Shown piece after piece: positions 1 through 7,946 of a stretch of 18,548 nucleotides of DNA. Origin of the DNA: SCTD01 sp046593875 (GTDB lineage Bacteria; Actinomycetota; Actinomycetes; Mycobacteriales; SCTD01); NCBI GenBank assembly GCA_046593875.1, contig JBKJQQ010000060.1, forward strand, positions 1 to 18,548, given 5' to 3'. The position numbers and the translations under genes were made by a program. The notes below the pieces were generated by a model, which searched no databases, had not been told where the DNA came from, and saw only the letters and a list, made by a program, of their open reading frames with translations. How positions within the stretch are numbered: the first letter of the stretch is position 1; each line of letters starts with the position of its first letter.

Positions 1-138
1 TTCGCCATCGGCCGCGACTTCCTCGCCAACCCCGACCTGGTCGAGCGACTGCGCACGGGTGCGGTGCTGAACGAGCAGCGCCAGGACCTGTTCTACGGCG
101 GCGGGGCCGAGGGCTACGCCGACTACCCGACGCTCTAG
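1..138 (+). CDS. Old Yellow Enzyme-type NADH:flavin oxidoreductase (alkene reductase), C-terminal fragment
   Basis: Only the last 45 residues are present; the gene enters from the left edge in frame 1 and ends at TAG 136-138. The fragment holds the typical end of bacterial OYE/N-ethylmaleimide reductase-like proteins: a GRDFLANPDL segment (last strand and helix of the FMN barrel, where the family has GRPFIANPDL), an RLRTG segment, and the family C-terminus FYGGGAEGYADYPTL. Members are FMN enzymes that reduce activated C=C bonds with NAD(P)H in the cytoplasm. The catalytic His/Asn and Tyr lie outside the window, so activity cannot be judged. It converges on the acyl-CoA oxidase, with a 24-bp gap inside a strong hairpin. 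Confidence 0.85.
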   Translation, partial: FAIGRDFLANPDLVERLRTGAVLNEQRQDLFYGGGAEGYADYPTL

Positions 139-144
139 CGCTCG

Positions 145-187
145 GGCGAGGGCGGCGCCGGGTCAGTCCGTCCCGGCGCCGCTCGCC
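145..187. terminator. Long GC-rich hairpin between convergent genes (probable bidirectional terminator)
   Basis: The left arm is GGCGAG (145-150) plus CGGCGCCGGG (153-162). The right arm is CCCGGCGCCG (172-181) plus CTCGCC (182-187). All 16 pairs are Watson-Crick, with only a two-base bulge (GG, 151-152) and a 9-nt loop (163-171). The loop begins with the complement of the oxidase stop codon, so the oxidase's last residues are not in the loop and only part of its end lies in the right arm. There is no U-tract on either side, which is common for actinobacterial terminators. The termination role is inferred from position between convergent genes. Confidence 0.6.
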
Positions 188-2100
188 TGCGGGGCGACCG
201 CGATCGGGGCCCGCAGCAGCGCGTCCGGGATGCCGAAGGACTCCACCAGCCCGAGCGCCGCCGGTCGCAGCTGCCCGCACAGCACGTTGACCTCGCGCTG
301 CACCGCCTTGCCGGTGTCGCCGTCGAAGAAGCCGTGCTCGAGCCACCAGGCCCGGTCGCGCTCCATGACGGTCAGCGCGTAGAGGTCGCGCAGCCGGGTC
401 AGCACCTCGCGCGTCGGGGCGTCCGAGACGCCGTCGAGGTCGAGGGTGAAGCGCTCGTGCGCCACCCGCTCGATCCGGGCAGTGGCGGTCCGGAGCGCGT
501 GGTCCTGGCAGTGCGACAGCGCCCGCAACGGGTCGATCTTCTCGCCCTGCACCAGTCGGCGGAGCCGCCGCGCCAGGCTGTCGACCAGTCGCTCCTCGCG
601 AGCGCGCAGCATCGAGCCCTGCCACGACGCGTCCCGCAGGTCAGCGCTGTCACGGGTGAAGCGGCCGAGCGGGCCGGACTCCGACAGCAGGCGCGTGACC
701 GAACGCGTCGTGAGGTGCCTGGCCATGCCCACGGCGTCGAGATCCTCGAACTGCGAGGCGTAGTCGCTCAGCATCGTCTTGGCGACCAGCTGCAGCAGGA
801 CCGTGTTGTCGCCCTCGAAGGTCACGAAGACGTCGGAGTCGGCGCGCAGCGCGGCGAAGCGGTTCTCGGCGAGGTAGCCCTTGCCGCCGCAGCACTCGCG
901 AGAGTCCTGGACCGAGCGCACCATGTGCCAGGTCGCGACCGCCTTCAGACCGGCCGCGAGCGCCTCGACCTCGCGCTGCCGTTCGCCGCCCGGCTCCTCG
1001 AGCACCGCGACGTACTCCGCCGTCAGGTGGTCGAACGCGGCCTGCAGGGCGTAGGACTCCGCGACGGCCGGCAGCAGGCGCCGCTGGTGGGTGAGGTAGT
1101 CCATGAGCGGGGTGTCCATGTCCAGCCCGGTCCCGAACTGCCGGCGCCGCTCACCCCACCGCACCGCGATCGTCAGCGCGTTGCGCGCGACCGCGAGACC
1201 CGCGCTGCCGATGCAGATCCGGCCCTGCACGAGCGCGCCGATCATCGTGAAGAAGCGGGCCCCGGGCGAGGTGATGGAGGAGGTGTAGTCGCCCTCTGCC
1301 GACACCTGGCCGTAGCGGTCGAGCAGCGCCTCGCGGGGCACCCGTACGGCGGAGAAGCGGATGCGCCCGTTGTCGATGCCCTGCAGGCCCATCTTGTCGC
1401 CGCAGTCCTCGATCTCGACGCCCGGCAGCAGCTCGCCGTCGGCCGAGCGCAACGGCACGACGAAGGCGTGGACGCCTCGCGCCTCGCCGGCGACGTCGAG
1501 CTGTGCGAAGACCGCTGCCACGCGTCCGTGCCGGGCGGCGTTGCCGATCCAGTCCTTGCGCGCGTCGTCGTCCGGCGTGTGGAGCACGAACTCCTGCGCG
1601 GCGGCGTCGTACCGCGCCTGCGTGCGGATGCTGCGGACGTCGGAGCCGTGGCCGCTCTCGCTCATGGCGAAGCAGCCGGGGATGTCGACCGACGCCGCGC
1701 CGGGCAGGTACTGCTCGTGGTGCTTCGCGGTCCCGAGCCGGTGCACCGCGCCGCCGAACAGGCCGAACTGCACGCCGACCTTCACCAGCAGCGAGAGGTC
1801 GCCGTGGGCCAGGGTCTGGAACGACGCGATGCTGCCGGCCGGGTCGTCGCTGCCGCCGAGCTCCGGCGGGAAGGAGCGGGCTCCGGCGCCGCCGCCGGCC
1901 AGCGACCGCAGCCACTCCAGGACCTGGTCGCGGTAGGCCTCGCGGTCCAGCCCGTCGGCCGCCTCCAGCCCCAGCCCGCACAGCGCCTCCCGGGTCTGCG
2001 CCCGCACCGTGGCGTGCGGACCGTCCAGGTGCGCCTGCAGGTGCGCGACGACCTCGGGCGTCAGCGGCTCGAGCGGGTCCGGGGCGGTCGTCGTGGCCAT
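163..2100 (-). CDS. Acyl-CoA oxidase / acyl-CoA dehydrogenase family flavoprotein
   Basis: This 645-residue protein is much longer than a usual acyl-CoA dehydrogenase (about 380-400) and matches the acyl-CoA oxidase architecture, with an extra C-terminal helical domain (about 455-640). Such enzymes oxidise acyl-CoA at C2-C3 using FAD in the first step of fatty-acid beta-oxidation. Visible motifs are CFAMSESGHGSD (143-154, flavin/substrate loop), RRRQFG (318-323), CGGKGYL (404-410) and TFEGDN (427-432). E429 in TFEGDN is the expected catalytic base. The start is the ATG at 2098-2100. A TAGGCA-like box ends 7 nt upstream and no Shine-Dalgarno is seen, so the mRNA may be leaderless. The M56 gene ends 24 bp upstream on the same strand, so read-through is possible. 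True oxidase versus dehydrogenase electron acceptor cannot be decided from sequence alone. Confidence 0.88.
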   Translation of the reverse strand: MATTTAPDPLEPLTPEVVAHLQAHLDGPHATVRAQTREALCGLGLEAADGLDREAYRDQVLEWLRSLAGGGAGARSFPPELGGSDDPAGSIASFQTLAHGDLSLLVKVGVQFGLFGGAVHRLGTAKHHEQYLPGAASVDIPGCFAMSESGHGSDVRSIRTQARYDAAAQEFVLHTPDDDARKDWIGNAARHGRVAAVFAQLDVAGEARGVHAFVVPLRSADGELLPGVEIEDCGDKMGLQGIDNGRIRFSAVRVPREALLDRYGQVSAEGDYTSSITSPGARFFTMIGALVQGRICIGSAGLAVARNALTIAVRWGERRRQFGTGLDMDTPLMDYLTHQRRLLPAVAESYALQAAFDHLTAEYVAVLEEPGGERQREVEALAAGLKAVATWHMVRSVQDSRECCGGKGYLAENRFAALRADSDVFVTFEGDNTVLLQLVAKTMLSDYASQFEDLDAVGMARHLTTRSVTRLLSESGPLGRFTRDSADLRDASWQGSMLRAREERLVDSLARRLRRLVQGEKIDPLRALSHCQDHALRTATARIERVAHERFTLDLDGVSDAPTREVLTRLRDLYALTVMERDRAWWLEHGFFDGDTGKAVQREVNVLCGQLRPAALGLVESFGIPDALLRAPIAVAPQASGAGTD

Positions 2101-2124
2101 GTCGCGATGCCTACCGCATGCAGC

Positions 2125-3027
2125 TCATGACGACACCAGAAGCGGCAGCAGCAGCCCCAGCGGCGCGAGGGCCAGGGCCACGACGATCCCGACGAGGACG
2201 GCGGCCCGGGTCCGCAGCGGCAGGCGGACCGGTGGGTCCAGCAGCCGCTGGGCGCGCAGCAGCACGCCGCTGCCGCCGGCCGCGAGCCCACCGGCCGGCA
2301 CCTCGCCGGCCCCGACCTTGTAGAGGGCGCGCGCCAGGACGGCGCGCGAGTGCCGACGGGCCGCGCGGTCGTCGGCCAGCATCTCGACGAGCAGGGCGAC
2401 CTCGGCGACGGCGGTCCGCACGCCCCGCAGCCAGGGGAACGTCGACCGCAGCGCCATGAAGGGCAGGACCACCAGGTCGTGCCGCTGGTCGACGTGCGCC
2501 GCCTCGTGCGCCAGCACCGCCCGCAGCTCGTCGTCGCGCAGCAGCGCCAGCGCCCCGCTGGACAGCACCACCCGAGAACGCAACCCTGGCAGGCAGTACG
2601 CCAGCGGAGTCGCGTGCTCGACGACCCGCGCGCCGGGCAGCAGCGGGTTGCGCGTCGCGACGAGGTCGACGAGCACGCGGTTGCGGCGCCGGGCCAGCAG
2701 CGTCCGGCCCGCCGCGGCGAGCAGCACCGTGAGCAGTCGCAGCAGCACGAGAACGCCTACCACCAGGGCGGTCCAGGCCCAACCAGGCAGCGAGCCACCG
2801 TCGGTCAGTGACCGCAGCGCCTCGAGGTGCGTCGGGCCGGCGGGGGTCAGCGCGACCGTGAGCGCCGCCTCGACGGCGAGCAGACCGGCGGCCAGCCCCA
2901 GCGCCTGCCAGAGCAGCAGGGCGAGCCCGGGAGCGCGGGTCGCCCACCCCGCGCGGGCGAGCCGATCGGGGACGACCAGCACGAGCAGCAGCAGGCAGCC
3001 GAGGAGCGCTGCTGCTGCGGCGATCAC
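2125..3027 (-). CDS. M56-family (BlaR1-like) membrane metallopeptidase
   Basis: This 300-residue integral membrane zinc protease starts at GTG 3025-3027, which overlaps the blaI stop as GTGA. Hydrophobic segments lie at about 1-20, 36-62, 85-107 and 275-297. The zinc motif is HEAAH (174-178), and E215 in VEMLADD is the likely third ligand. The length fits the short actinobacterial BlaR type (as in M. tuberculosis Rv1845c), which lacks the extracellular penicillin-binding sensor domain of staphylococcal BlaR1. In the family model the protease relieves repression by causing loss of BlaI after a cell-wall signal. The inducing signal here is unknown. Pairing with blaI and translational coupling strongly support this role. 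Confidence 0.88.
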   Translation of the reverse strand: MIAAAAALLGCLLLLVLVVPDRLARAGWATRAPGLALLLWQALGLAAGLLAVEAALTVALTPAGPTHLEALRSLTDGGSLPGWAWTALVVGVLVLLRLLTVLLAAAGRTLLARRRNRVLVDLVATRNPLLPGARVVEHATPLAYCLPGLRSRVVLSSGALALLRDDELRAVLAHEAAHVDQRHDLVVLPFMALRSTFPWLRGVRTAVAEVALLVEMLADDRAARRHSRAVLARALYKVGAGEVPAGGLAAGGSGVLLRAQRLLDPPVRLPLRTRAAVLVGIVVALALAPLGLLLPLLVSS

Positions 3028-3377
3028 CGGCCCTCGAGGGCCTCGCGGAGGGCCTGCGCCTCTGCCGGGCTGACCGACCGTGCGAAGTGCTGCAGAGCAG
3101 CGGTGCGGTCGTCGGCCTGGCCGAGCGCGCTCTGCATGAGCACGGCGATGTGGTCCTCGCGGGAGGCCACGGCGCTGTAGGTGTGCGCCCGTTCGTCCCG
3201 CGCCCGGCGCAGCAGGCCCTTGCCCTCCAGCCGGCCGAGCACGGTCAGCACGGTGGTGTAGGCCAGGTCCCGGTCGGTCAGCCGCTCGGCGACCTGTCGG
3301 GCGGTGGAGGGACCGGCGTCCCAGACCGCCTCCATGACCGCACGTTCCAGGTCCCCGAGGCGTGTCACGAGGGTCAT
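3024..3377 (-). CDS. blaI: BlaI/MecI/CopY-family transcriptional repressor
   Basis: This 117-residue winged-helix repressor begins TRLGDLERAVMEAVW and carries RDLAYTTVLTVLGRLEGKGL, the conserved recognition-helix region (about 35-55). The C-terminal part is the dimerisation helices. It closely follows the pattern I recall for mycobacterial BlaI. The ATG at 3375-3377 is chosen because the family N-terminus begins here; the frame stays open up to 3425 but that extension crosses the operator sites. No Shine-Dalgarno is visible and a dyad begins 2 bp upstream of the ATG, so a leaderless message with autoregulation is likely. It is coupled to the M56 protease by a 4-bp overlap. Expected role: dimeric repressor of its own operon and possibly of whiB. 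Confidence 0.92.
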   Translation of the reverse strand: MTLVTRLGDLERAVMEAVWDAGPSTARQVAERLTDRDLAYTTVLTVLGRLEGKGLLRRARDERAHTYSAVASREDHIAVLMQSALGQADDRTAALQHFARSVSPAEAQALREALEGR

Positions 3378-3378
3378 A

Positions 3379-3391
3379 CTACGACCGGTAG
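3379..3391. promoter_or_regulatory. Putative BlaI operator 1
   Basis: The 13-bp dyad CTACGACCGGTAG has CTAC/GTAG half-sites around a 5-bp centre. It lies 2 bp upstream of the blaI ATG and differs at one base from a second copy 18 bp away. BlaI-family repressors are known to bind dyads with TAC/GTA half-sites. The assignment is by pattern and position. Confidence 0.65.
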
Positions 3392-3396
3392 AACTT

Positions 3397-3409
3397 CTAC
3401 GACCCGTAG
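3397..3409. promoter_or_regulatory. Putative BlaI operator 2
   Basis: CTACGACCCGTAG is a perfect dyad of 5-bp arms (CTACG/CGTAG) around ACC. It repeats operator 1 with one change at 18-bp spacing, so two dimers would sit nearly two helical turns apart. It lies 20 bp upstream of blaI and 30 bp upstream of the divergent whiB start, and so could act on both genes. Confidence 0.65.
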
Positions 3410-3439
3410 GAGAGACTCGGCGCATGAAGGAGAGCCGCC

Positions 3440-3739
3440 GTGCCTGACCTCCTCGGCACCGCCCGTCCGCCCGGCGCGCAGACCTGGCGCTGGGACTGGC
3501 AGCTCGTCGCGCGCTGCCGCGGTCGCGACGACCTGTTCTTCCACCCGCACGGCGAGCGCGAGCCGGCCCGCAGCGACCGCGAGTCCGCGGCCAAGCAGGT
3601 CTGCGCGACCTGCCCGGTCAAGCGCGAGTGCCTCGACCACGCCCTGACCAGCGGCGAGCCGTACGGCGTCTGGGGCGGGCTGTCCGAGACCGAGCGCGAG
3701 GAGCTCCTGCACGGCCCCCGGCCGGTGCGCAAGCGGTAG
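3440..3739 (+). CDS. WhiB-family iron-sulfur transcriptional regulator (WhiD/WhiB3/WhiB4-like)
   Basis: This 99-residue protein has the four cluster cysteines C26, C55, C58 and C64 (C-X2-C-X5-C for the last three) and the GVWGG turn at 76-80. The N-terminal WDWQ (18-21) and FFHPHGER (33-40) most resemble the WhiD/WhiB3/WhiB4 branch as I remember it. WhiB proteins hold a [4Fe-4S] cluster and usually act with the principal sigma factor on stress, redox or developmental genes. The GTG start at 3440 has AAGGAG (3427-3432) 7 nt upstream. The C-terminus is short and basic (RPVRKR), with no AT-hook. It is divergent from blaI across the two dyads, so BlaI control is plausible. The exact subfamily is uncertain. 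Confidence 0.93.
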   Translation: MPDLLGTARPPGAQTWRWDWQLVARCRGRDDLFFHPHGEREPARSDRESAAKQVCATCPVKRECLDHALTSGEPYGVWGGLSETEREELLHGPRPVRKR

Positions 3740-3812
3740 GCCTCACGCGCGCTTCACCTCCCGCACCACAGGCTCATGCACAGTGGACCCGGGGTCGGCA
3801 GAGGGAGATGAC

Positions 3813-4852
<1,040 letters not shown>

Positions 4853-4856
<4 letters not shown>

Positions 4857-5797
4857 GGAGGGCTGCGCCGACGCCCCTCCCGCCCCCGCCGCTGGCCGCG
4901 GAGACCTCGGTTCGACGGCTCTCGCTGCAGGTCGCCCGCCGGCTGGACGGGCTGCTGCAGGGCGACCACCTGGGCTACCTCCCCGGTCCGGGCACCGAAC
5001 CGGCCGAGGCGCGGGCGTACTCGCCGGGGGACGACGTCCGGCGCATCGACTGGGCCGTCACCGCCCGCACCGGTCAGGCCCACGTCCGCCAGGCCGTGGC
5101 CGAGCGCGAGCTCGAGACCACCCTGGTCGTCGACCTCACCGCCTCGATGTCCTTCGGCACCGCGACGGCCGAGAAGCGCGAGGTCGCCGTCGCTCTCGCC
5201 GCTGCCATCGGCCACCTGGCCGGTGGTCCCGGCGACCGGCTGGGCGCGGTCGTGCTGTCCGACGGCGTACGACGGGTGCCGGCGAGGCCGGGCCGGCTCG
5301 CCGCACTCGCCCTGCTGCACGTCCTGCAGACGAGCCGGCCGGCCGACGGCCCGGGCCCGTCGCTGGCCGACGGCCTGCGCGTCGTGGCCAACCCGCCGCG
5401 GCGGCGCGGCCTGGTCGTCGTCGTGAGCGACCTGCTGGACGGCGGTGGAGGCGGAGCGCCGTCCTGGGCGCAGCCGCTGCGCACCCTGGCCCGGCGGCAC
5501 GACGTCGTCGTCGCGGAGGTGGTCGACCCGCGCGAGCTGGAGCTCCCCGCCGTCGGCGTCCTGCGGCTCGTCGACCCCGAGACCGGCCGGCACCTCGAGG
5601 TGCAGACCGGCAGCAAGGGGCTGCGCCGGCGCTACGCCGAGGCCGCCGCCGCGCAGCGCGCCGCCCACGCTGCCGCCGTCCGGCAGGCCGGCGCCGGGCA
5701 CGTCGTCCTGCGCACCGACCAGGACTGGCTGGTCGCGCTCGCGGGCTACCTCGCCGCCCGCCGGCGCACCCGCGGCACCGCCCGGCGCCCGTCGTGA
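4853..5797 (+). CDS. DUF58 domain-containing protein (MoxR partner)
   Basis: This 314-residue protein has the DUF58 signature AYSPGDDVRRIDW (55-67), followed by a degenerate MIDAS motif DLTASMS (94-100) of the von Willebrand A fold. DUF58 proteins are encoded with MoxR ATPases and are thought to be adaptors or substrates of the MoxR machine. No membrane segment is evident. The start is a TTG at 4853, overlapping the moxR stop as TTGA. GAGGG (4842-4846) lies 6 nt before it, and no better in-frame start fits the domain. It ends in a GTGA overlap with the VWA gene, so the three genes should be translated together. Confidence 0.87.
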
Positions 5798-6741
5798 GCT
5801 TCCTCGAGCCGCTCCGGCTCTGGCTGCTGCTCGGCGTGCTGGCCCTGCTGGTGGCCCACGTGGTGCTGCAGCGCCGGCGCCCCGCGTACGCCCTCCGCTT
5901 CACCCAGCTCGACCTGCTCGCCTCGGTCGTCCCGCGCAGCGCTGCCTGGCGCAGGCACGTCCCGGCCGCCCTGCTGCTGCTGTCCCTGACCGCTCTGGTC
6001 ACGGCCTTCGCGCGGCCCCAGGCCGACGTGCAGGTCCCGCGCGAGCGGGCCACCGTCGTCGTCGCCCTGGACACCTCCATCTCGATGCAGGCCACCGACG
6101 TCTCGCCGGACCGGATCACCGCGGCCCGCGCCTCGGCGGCCGCCTTCGTCGCCGGCCTGCCGGAGGAGTTCAACGTCGGGCTGGTCTCCTTCAGCGGCGC
6201 CGCCGCGGTCGTCGTCCCGGCGACGCAGGACCACGACCTGGTGGTCCAGGCCGTGCGCACCCTGCAGCTCGGGCCCAGCACCGCCATCGGGGAGGCGGTC
6301 TTCGCCTCTCTGGACGCGGTCCGCGCGGTGCCGGGCGAGCCGGGCCAGGAGGCCCCGCCGGCGCGGATCGTGCTGCTCTCGGACGGCACGAACACCGTCG
6401 GCCGTGAGGTGTCCGAGGCCGCGCAGGCCGCGCTCGACGCGGGAGTCCCCGTGTCGACGATCGCCTACGGCACGCCGGAGGGCGTGGTCGAGGTGCAGGG
6501 GCAGCTGATCCCGGTGCCGGTCGACGGCCCGGCCCTGGAGCGGCTCGCCGACGCGACCGGCGGGTCGGCCTTCACCGCCGAGAGCGGCGAGGAGCTGTCC
6601 GCGGTCTACGACGACATCGGCAGCCAGGTCGGGACCACCACCGAGCGCCGTGAGGTCACCTCCGCGGTGACAGGGGTGGCCCTCGCCCTCGGGATCGGTG
6701 CGGCCGTCGCCTCGCTCGCGTGGGGCGCCCGCCTGCCGTAG
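5794..6741 (+). CDS. VWA domain membrane protein (BatA/BatB-like)
   Basis: This 315-residue protein has membrane segments at about 7-25 and 53-72, a von Willebrand A domain with the MIDAS motif DTSIS (93-97) from about 88 to 285, and a last hydrophobic segment at about 291-311. This is the usual layout of Bat-type VWA proteins found in MoxR operons, with the metal-binding domain outside the first helices. GTG 5794-5796 is chosen as start because it overlaps the DUF58 stop as GTGA and gives the family N-terminus SFLEPLRLWLL. The frame stays open back to 4822, but that part is antipattern sequence lying over the DUF58 gene. Function in Bat systems (stress or envelope roles) is poorly defined. 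Confidence 0.88.
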   Translation: MSFLEPLRLWLLLGVLALLVAHVVLQRRRPAYALRFTQLDLLASVVPRSAAWRRHVPAALLLLSLTALVTAFARPQADVQVPRERATVVVALDTSISMQATDVSPDRITAARASAAAFVAGLPEEFNVGLVSFSGAAAVVVPATQDHDLVVQAVRTLQLGPSTAIGEAVFASLDAVRAVPGEPGQEAPPARIVLLSDGTNTVGREVSEAAQAALDAGVPVSTIAYGTPEGVVEVQGQLIPVPVDGPALERLADATGGSAFTAESGEELSAVYDDIGSQVGTTTERREVTSAVTGVALALGIGAAVASLAWGARLP

Positions 6742-6792
6742 GAGTTCTCCACAGATCTGCCGCACCCTCTCGACGCCGTCTGCTGCCGCACG

Positions 6793-6798
6793 CAGGCT
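6793..6798 (+). promoter_or_regulatory. Candidate -10 element for a leaderless transcript of the WXG-like gene
   Basis: CAGGCT is followed by exactly 6 nt and then the GTG at 6805. The same layout occurs before 9390 and 13059. No Shine-Dalgarno is seen. This is a pattern-based call. Confidence 0.4.
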
Positions 6799-6804
6799 CC
6801 GCGC

Positions 6805-7290
6805 GTGTCCCGGTATGGCGATCCCGACGTCCTGGACGCCCTTGCCCGGCAGCTCGCGGCCGATGCCGACGGCGTGCGCGCCCGGGCCCGCGCCCTGGAG
6901 GCGTCGGTCGCGCGGCTGCAGTGGCGCGGCGAGGCGGCGGAGGCCTTCCGGCGGACCGTCACGAACGACGCCCAGCACCTGCACCGGGCGGCGCGCGAGC
7001 TCGACGAGGCGGCCGCCGCCCTGCGCGCGCACGCCGCCGAGGTGCAGGACCGGCGGGAGCGGATCCAGGCGCTGGAGCGCGCGGTGACCGGCTGGTTCGA
7101 CGACCAGCTGCGGTCGGCGGCGCGTGCGGTCGGCGACGCCCTGCTGCGACCGGTCGACGCGCTCCGGCAGGCGGTCGAGGACCCGCCGTGGGGCGGCTGG
7201 GCGTGGCGTCCGGGCACGCTGCCCGGTGCCGGCGACATGGCCTGGCTCGAGGTCGGCGCCGACCTGCGTGCGCGCGGGGTCAGGCTGTGA
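6805..7290 (+). CDS. WXG100-like helical protein, candidate type VII secretion substrate or partner
   Basis: This 161-residue protein has two predicted long helices (about 8-38 and 44-95, rich in Ala, Arg, Glu) joined by a turn carrying W40-R41-G42. That is the WxG hairpin mark of ESAT-6/WXG100 proteins. It is about 60 residues longer than a classical WXG100 protein: an extra helix (about 95-122) is followed by a Trp/Gly/Pro-rich tail (WGGWAW, 129-134). No signal peptide or membrane segment is seen, and no YxxxD/E signal follows helix 2. The GTG at 6805 starts 63 bp after the VWA gene and may be leaderless. The gene overlaps the EspG-like gene as GTGA. Assignment to the WXG100 superfamily rests on this pattern, not on a search. 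Confidence 0.6.
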   Translation: MSRYGDPDVLDALARQLAADADGVRARARALEASVARLQWRGEAAEAFRRTVTNDAQHLHRAARELDEAAAALRAHAAEVQDRRERIQALERAVTGWFDDQLRSAARAVGDALLRPVDALRQAVEDPPWGGWAWRPGTLPGAGDMAWLEVGADLRARGVRL

Positions 7291-7946
7291 CCGCCCGACG
7301 GCTCCTGCTGTCGACGGCCGCGCTCGAGCTGATCCGCACCGGGCCCCTGCCGCCGGGCTTCGCCCTGGACCCGACCGGGACGGGCAGCACCGACGCTGCC
7401 GTCGCCGAGCTGCGTGCGCTGGGCGTGTCCGTCGACGGGGCGGTGCACCCGGCCGTGGCCGGCGACCTGGAGGTGCTGAGTCGGCCCGAGCTCGCCGTCG
7501 TCGTCCAGGCCGCCGTCCCGGGGCTCGAGGTGCACGCCTGCGTCGCCGTGTCAGGAGTGCGCGGGGCGGGCCTGCTCCGCACCGGCGACACCGCTGTCCA
7601 GCTGTCCGCCTTCCCCGCCGTCGATCTCGCGGTCGAGCTGGCCCGGGTCGTGCCCGCCCCCGTGTCGGGCGCTCCGGACCCCGCCGTCGAGGAGATCCCG
7701 CTCGACGTGCTGCTCGACGGCGCAGCCGGCCGGCTGAGCGGAAGGGCGACCGGCACCCTGCAGGCGACGGTGCTCGGCGGCCAGGGGCTGGTCGGCTCCG
7801 TGCAGTGGGTCTGGGACGGCGCCGGCTGGACCGGCCTGGAGGCACTGCCGGCACGGGCCGGCCGGCCGTGGGTGCGCCTGGTCCCCGTCGCACCCGGCGA
7901 GCTGGGCGCCTGGCTGGCGCCCCTGGTCGCGACGGCCGCCGCATGA
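7287..7946 (+). CDS. EspG-like (ESX secretion-associated) protein, probable chaperone
   Basis: This 219-residue soluble protein has no signal or membrane segment. Its pattern recalls EspG: an N-terminal helix with LELIRTGPLPPGF (13-25), a central region HPAVAGDLEVLSRPELAVVV (54-73), then strands with ACVAVSG and LLRTGDTAVQLS, and a C-terminal VQWVWDGAGWTGL (172-184) followed by PWVRLVPVAPGELGAWL. Mycobacterial EspG proteins bind PPE-type ESX substrates in the cytoplasm and keep them soluble. It sits between a WxG protein and a hydrolase with a helical N-terminus, joined by GTGA and ATGA overlaps, which fits a dedicated chaperone. The family match is from memory of sequence patterns, so it could be an unrelated alpha/beta protein. 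Confidence 0.5.
   Translation: MTARRLLLSTAALELIRTGPLPPGFALDPTGTGSTDAAVAELRALGVSVDGAVHPAVAGDLEVLSRPELAVVVQAAVPGLEVHACVAVSGVRGAGLLRTGDTAVQLSAFPAVDLAVELARVVPAPVSGAPDPAVEEIPLDVLLDGAAGRLSGRATGTLQATVLGGQGLVGSVQWVWDGAGWTGLEALPARAGRPWVRLVPVAPGELGAWLAPLVATAAA

Noticed and set aside
334..2130. Long plus-strand open frame lying over the acyl-CoA oxidase
   Set aside because: Its translation is Arg/Ala/Val-rich with no domain, and it mirrors the oxidase codons; such antisense frames are normal in very GC-rich coding DNA.
3783..3812. GTG at 3783 as the MoxR start
   Set aside because: It has no ribosome site and adds 10 residues without family support; the GTG at 3813 has GAGGGAG at good spacing.
6741..6750. 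GGAGTTCTCC after the VWA gene as a terminator
   Set aside because: A 4-bp stem with a 2-nt loop is too small to act.
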